From: Jilunia laotingensis
Lineage (GTDB): Bacteria > Bacteroidota > Bacteroidia > Bacteroidales > Bacteroidaceae
DNA: 64,000 bases
Direction of reading: 5' to 3'
NCBI RefSeq assembly: GCF_014385165.1
Contig: NZ_JACRTF010000001.1
Location: forward strand, 4,154,001-4,218,000
Part shown: piece by piece, positions 63,201 to 64,000 of the stretch
Layout: each line of letters begins with the position of its first letter
Position numbering within the stretch: position 1 is the first letter of the stretch
Translations under genes and position numbers: made by a program
The notes under the pieces: model-generated
Told to the model about the DNA's origin: nothing
The model's input: only the letters and a program-made list of their open reading frames with translations
Database searches by the model: none

Positions 63201-63809
63201 ATGAATATCATATCAGACATTTTATATTGGATTTCAACAGGTCTTTTAGTACCTGTTATTGTATTGTTAATTTTCCTGTTTTGCCGTTCTTTGCTCCTAA
63301 TAGGCAATTTCTACGGACAATACTTGTCTATCCGGAAGACCGAAGCCATCCTGCGCAAAGAACTAAGTACACTAACTCCAGTGACGTTAGATGAACTAAG
63401 TGACAAACTGCCCGAAAGCTCCTCGTCACTTGTGATCAATTCTATAAAACAGATACTTGAAGCACAAAATACCCCTGCACAAGTGCAACGCCTCATTGCT
63501 AACTTTGAAATTGCAGCCGACAAAGACCTTGCAATATCAAAGACGCTCACAAAATTAGGTCCCATTTTAGGTCTGATGGGTACGCTCATCCCGATGGGAC
63601 CTGCATTGGCAGGACTGGCAAGTGGTGATATTGCCTCTATGGCGTACAATATGCAAATTGCTTTTGCAACCACCGTAGTGGGACTTGTAGCCGGTGCTAT
63701 CGGGTTTCTCACCCAACAAGTAAAACAACGCTGGTATCTTCAGGACATGACTAATCTGGAATTTATCGCAGCACTAATCAATGAAAAAATCAAGAGAGAT
63801 GAAGCGTAA
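63201..63809 (+). CDS. hmuU: HmuU, MotA/TolQ/ExbB-type proton channel
   Basis: This 202-aa inner-membrane protein has three helices: about 10-35, then a pair with KLGPILGLMGTLIPMGPALA (about 116-135) and NMQIAFATTVVGLVAGAIGF (about 151-170), the ExbB/TolQ/MotA channel signature. It probably works with the DUF2149 protein encoded next to use proton motive force for haem uptake or for HmuS. The 106-bp gap before it is short and shows no promoter. Confidence 0.9.
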   Translation: MNIISDILYWISTGLLVPVIVLLIFLFCRSLLLIGNFYGQYLSIRKTEAILRKELSTLTPVTLDELSDKLPESSSSLVINSIKQILEAQNTPAQVQRLIANFEIAADKDLAISKTLTKLGPILGLMGTLIPMGPALAGLASGDIASMAYNMQIAFATTVVGLVAGAIGFLTQQVKQRWYLQDMTNLEFIAALINEKIKRDEA

Positions 63810-64000
63810 TTTACTAAGAAAAGAGGAAGACAGCGACCCGATCAGTGTCGTATCCAATTTATTTGATGTAGCCATGGTTTTTGCCGTTGCACTCATGGTA
63901 GCACTCGTCAGCCGGTATAATATGACAGAAGTATTTTCCCAGGAAGATTATACTATGGTGAAAAATCCGGGAAAGGAAAATATGGAAATTATCACGAAGG
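63799..64000 (+). CDS. hmuV: HmuV, DUF2149 (ExbD/MotB-like), N-terminal part
   Basis: The frame runs to the window edge and encodes MKRNLLRKEEDSDPISVVSN and onward, then a single membrane helix (LFDVAMVFAVALMVALVSRY), as in DUF2149 proteins that pair with MotA/ExbB-type channels. It overlaps hmuU by 11 bp. An in-frame ATG at 63781 would add six residues. The 3' part is outside the window. Confidence 0.85.
   Translation, partial: MKRNLLRKEEDSDPISVVSNLFDVAMVFAVALMVALVSRYNMTEVFSQEDYTMVKNPGKENMEIITK

Overview
The window looks like Bacteroides, most likely B. fragilis. Promoters fit the Bacteroides type (TTTG, 19-21 bp, TAnnTTTG), Shine-Dalgarno sequences are scarce, and there is an UpxY/UpxZ capsule locus behind an invertible promoter, a hmuYRSTUV haem locus, DUF4301 and DUF4846 proteins and a DgkA-type kinase. 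The species is inferred from gene content and from the ACGTTCGT core of the inverted repeats, not from a database search.

Region 1 (1-24.2 kb) is mostly housekeeping. It holds the start of atpD, purT, a DUF4301 protein, a long RelA/SpoT protein with a ruined hydrolase centre, dgkA, panB with an MFS gene, a HAD phosphatase and a MATE exporter. Next comes an efflux operon (TolC, HlyD/MacA, MacB ATPase, MacB permease, LytS kinase, LytTR regulator). A likely small RNA and two small hypothetical genes follow, then gnd-zwf-pgl (oxidative pentose phosphate pathway) and an SLC1-type symporter.

Region 2 (24.3-48.7 kb) is a capsular polysaccharide locus flanked by two copies of one insertion sequence in opposite orientation: a decayed 3' remnant on the left and an intact copy with a 6-bp target duplication on the right. 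The locus starts with a 239-bp invertible element with 34-bp perfect inverted repeats. In this assembly its only consensus promoter points away from the capsule genes (OFF). After upxY and upxZ come an AT-rich block (flippase, four glycosyltransferases, a Wzy-like polymerase, a three-gene UDP-L-sugar cassette, another glycosyltransferase) and then a visibly more GC-rich block. The second block has a PglC-like initiating transferase, an acyl-assembly cassette (adenylation enzyme, GNAT, two acyl carrier proteins, KAS III-like enzyme, two SDRs, metallo-beta-lactamase-fold hydrolase), a PglD-like acyltransferase and a PglE-like aminotransferase. I infer that this second block makes a 4-amino sugar carrying an unusual acyl group. 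The operon ends at a strong terminator.

Region 3 (48.7-64 kb) holds a di-haem cytochrome c peroxidase, a DUF4846 protein, a 5'-nucleotidase, a DeoR regulator, an AspT/YidE-type transporter and the hmu haem-uptake operon, which runs off the right end.

The least expected signal is a set of three intergenic arrays (about 706-793, 12450-12604 and 50331-50485) of degenerate repeats with a 22-bp period and a shared TGnAAAAG-like core. The clearest lies inside the efflux operon that encodes a LytTR regulator, a family that binds direct repeats about two helical turns apart.
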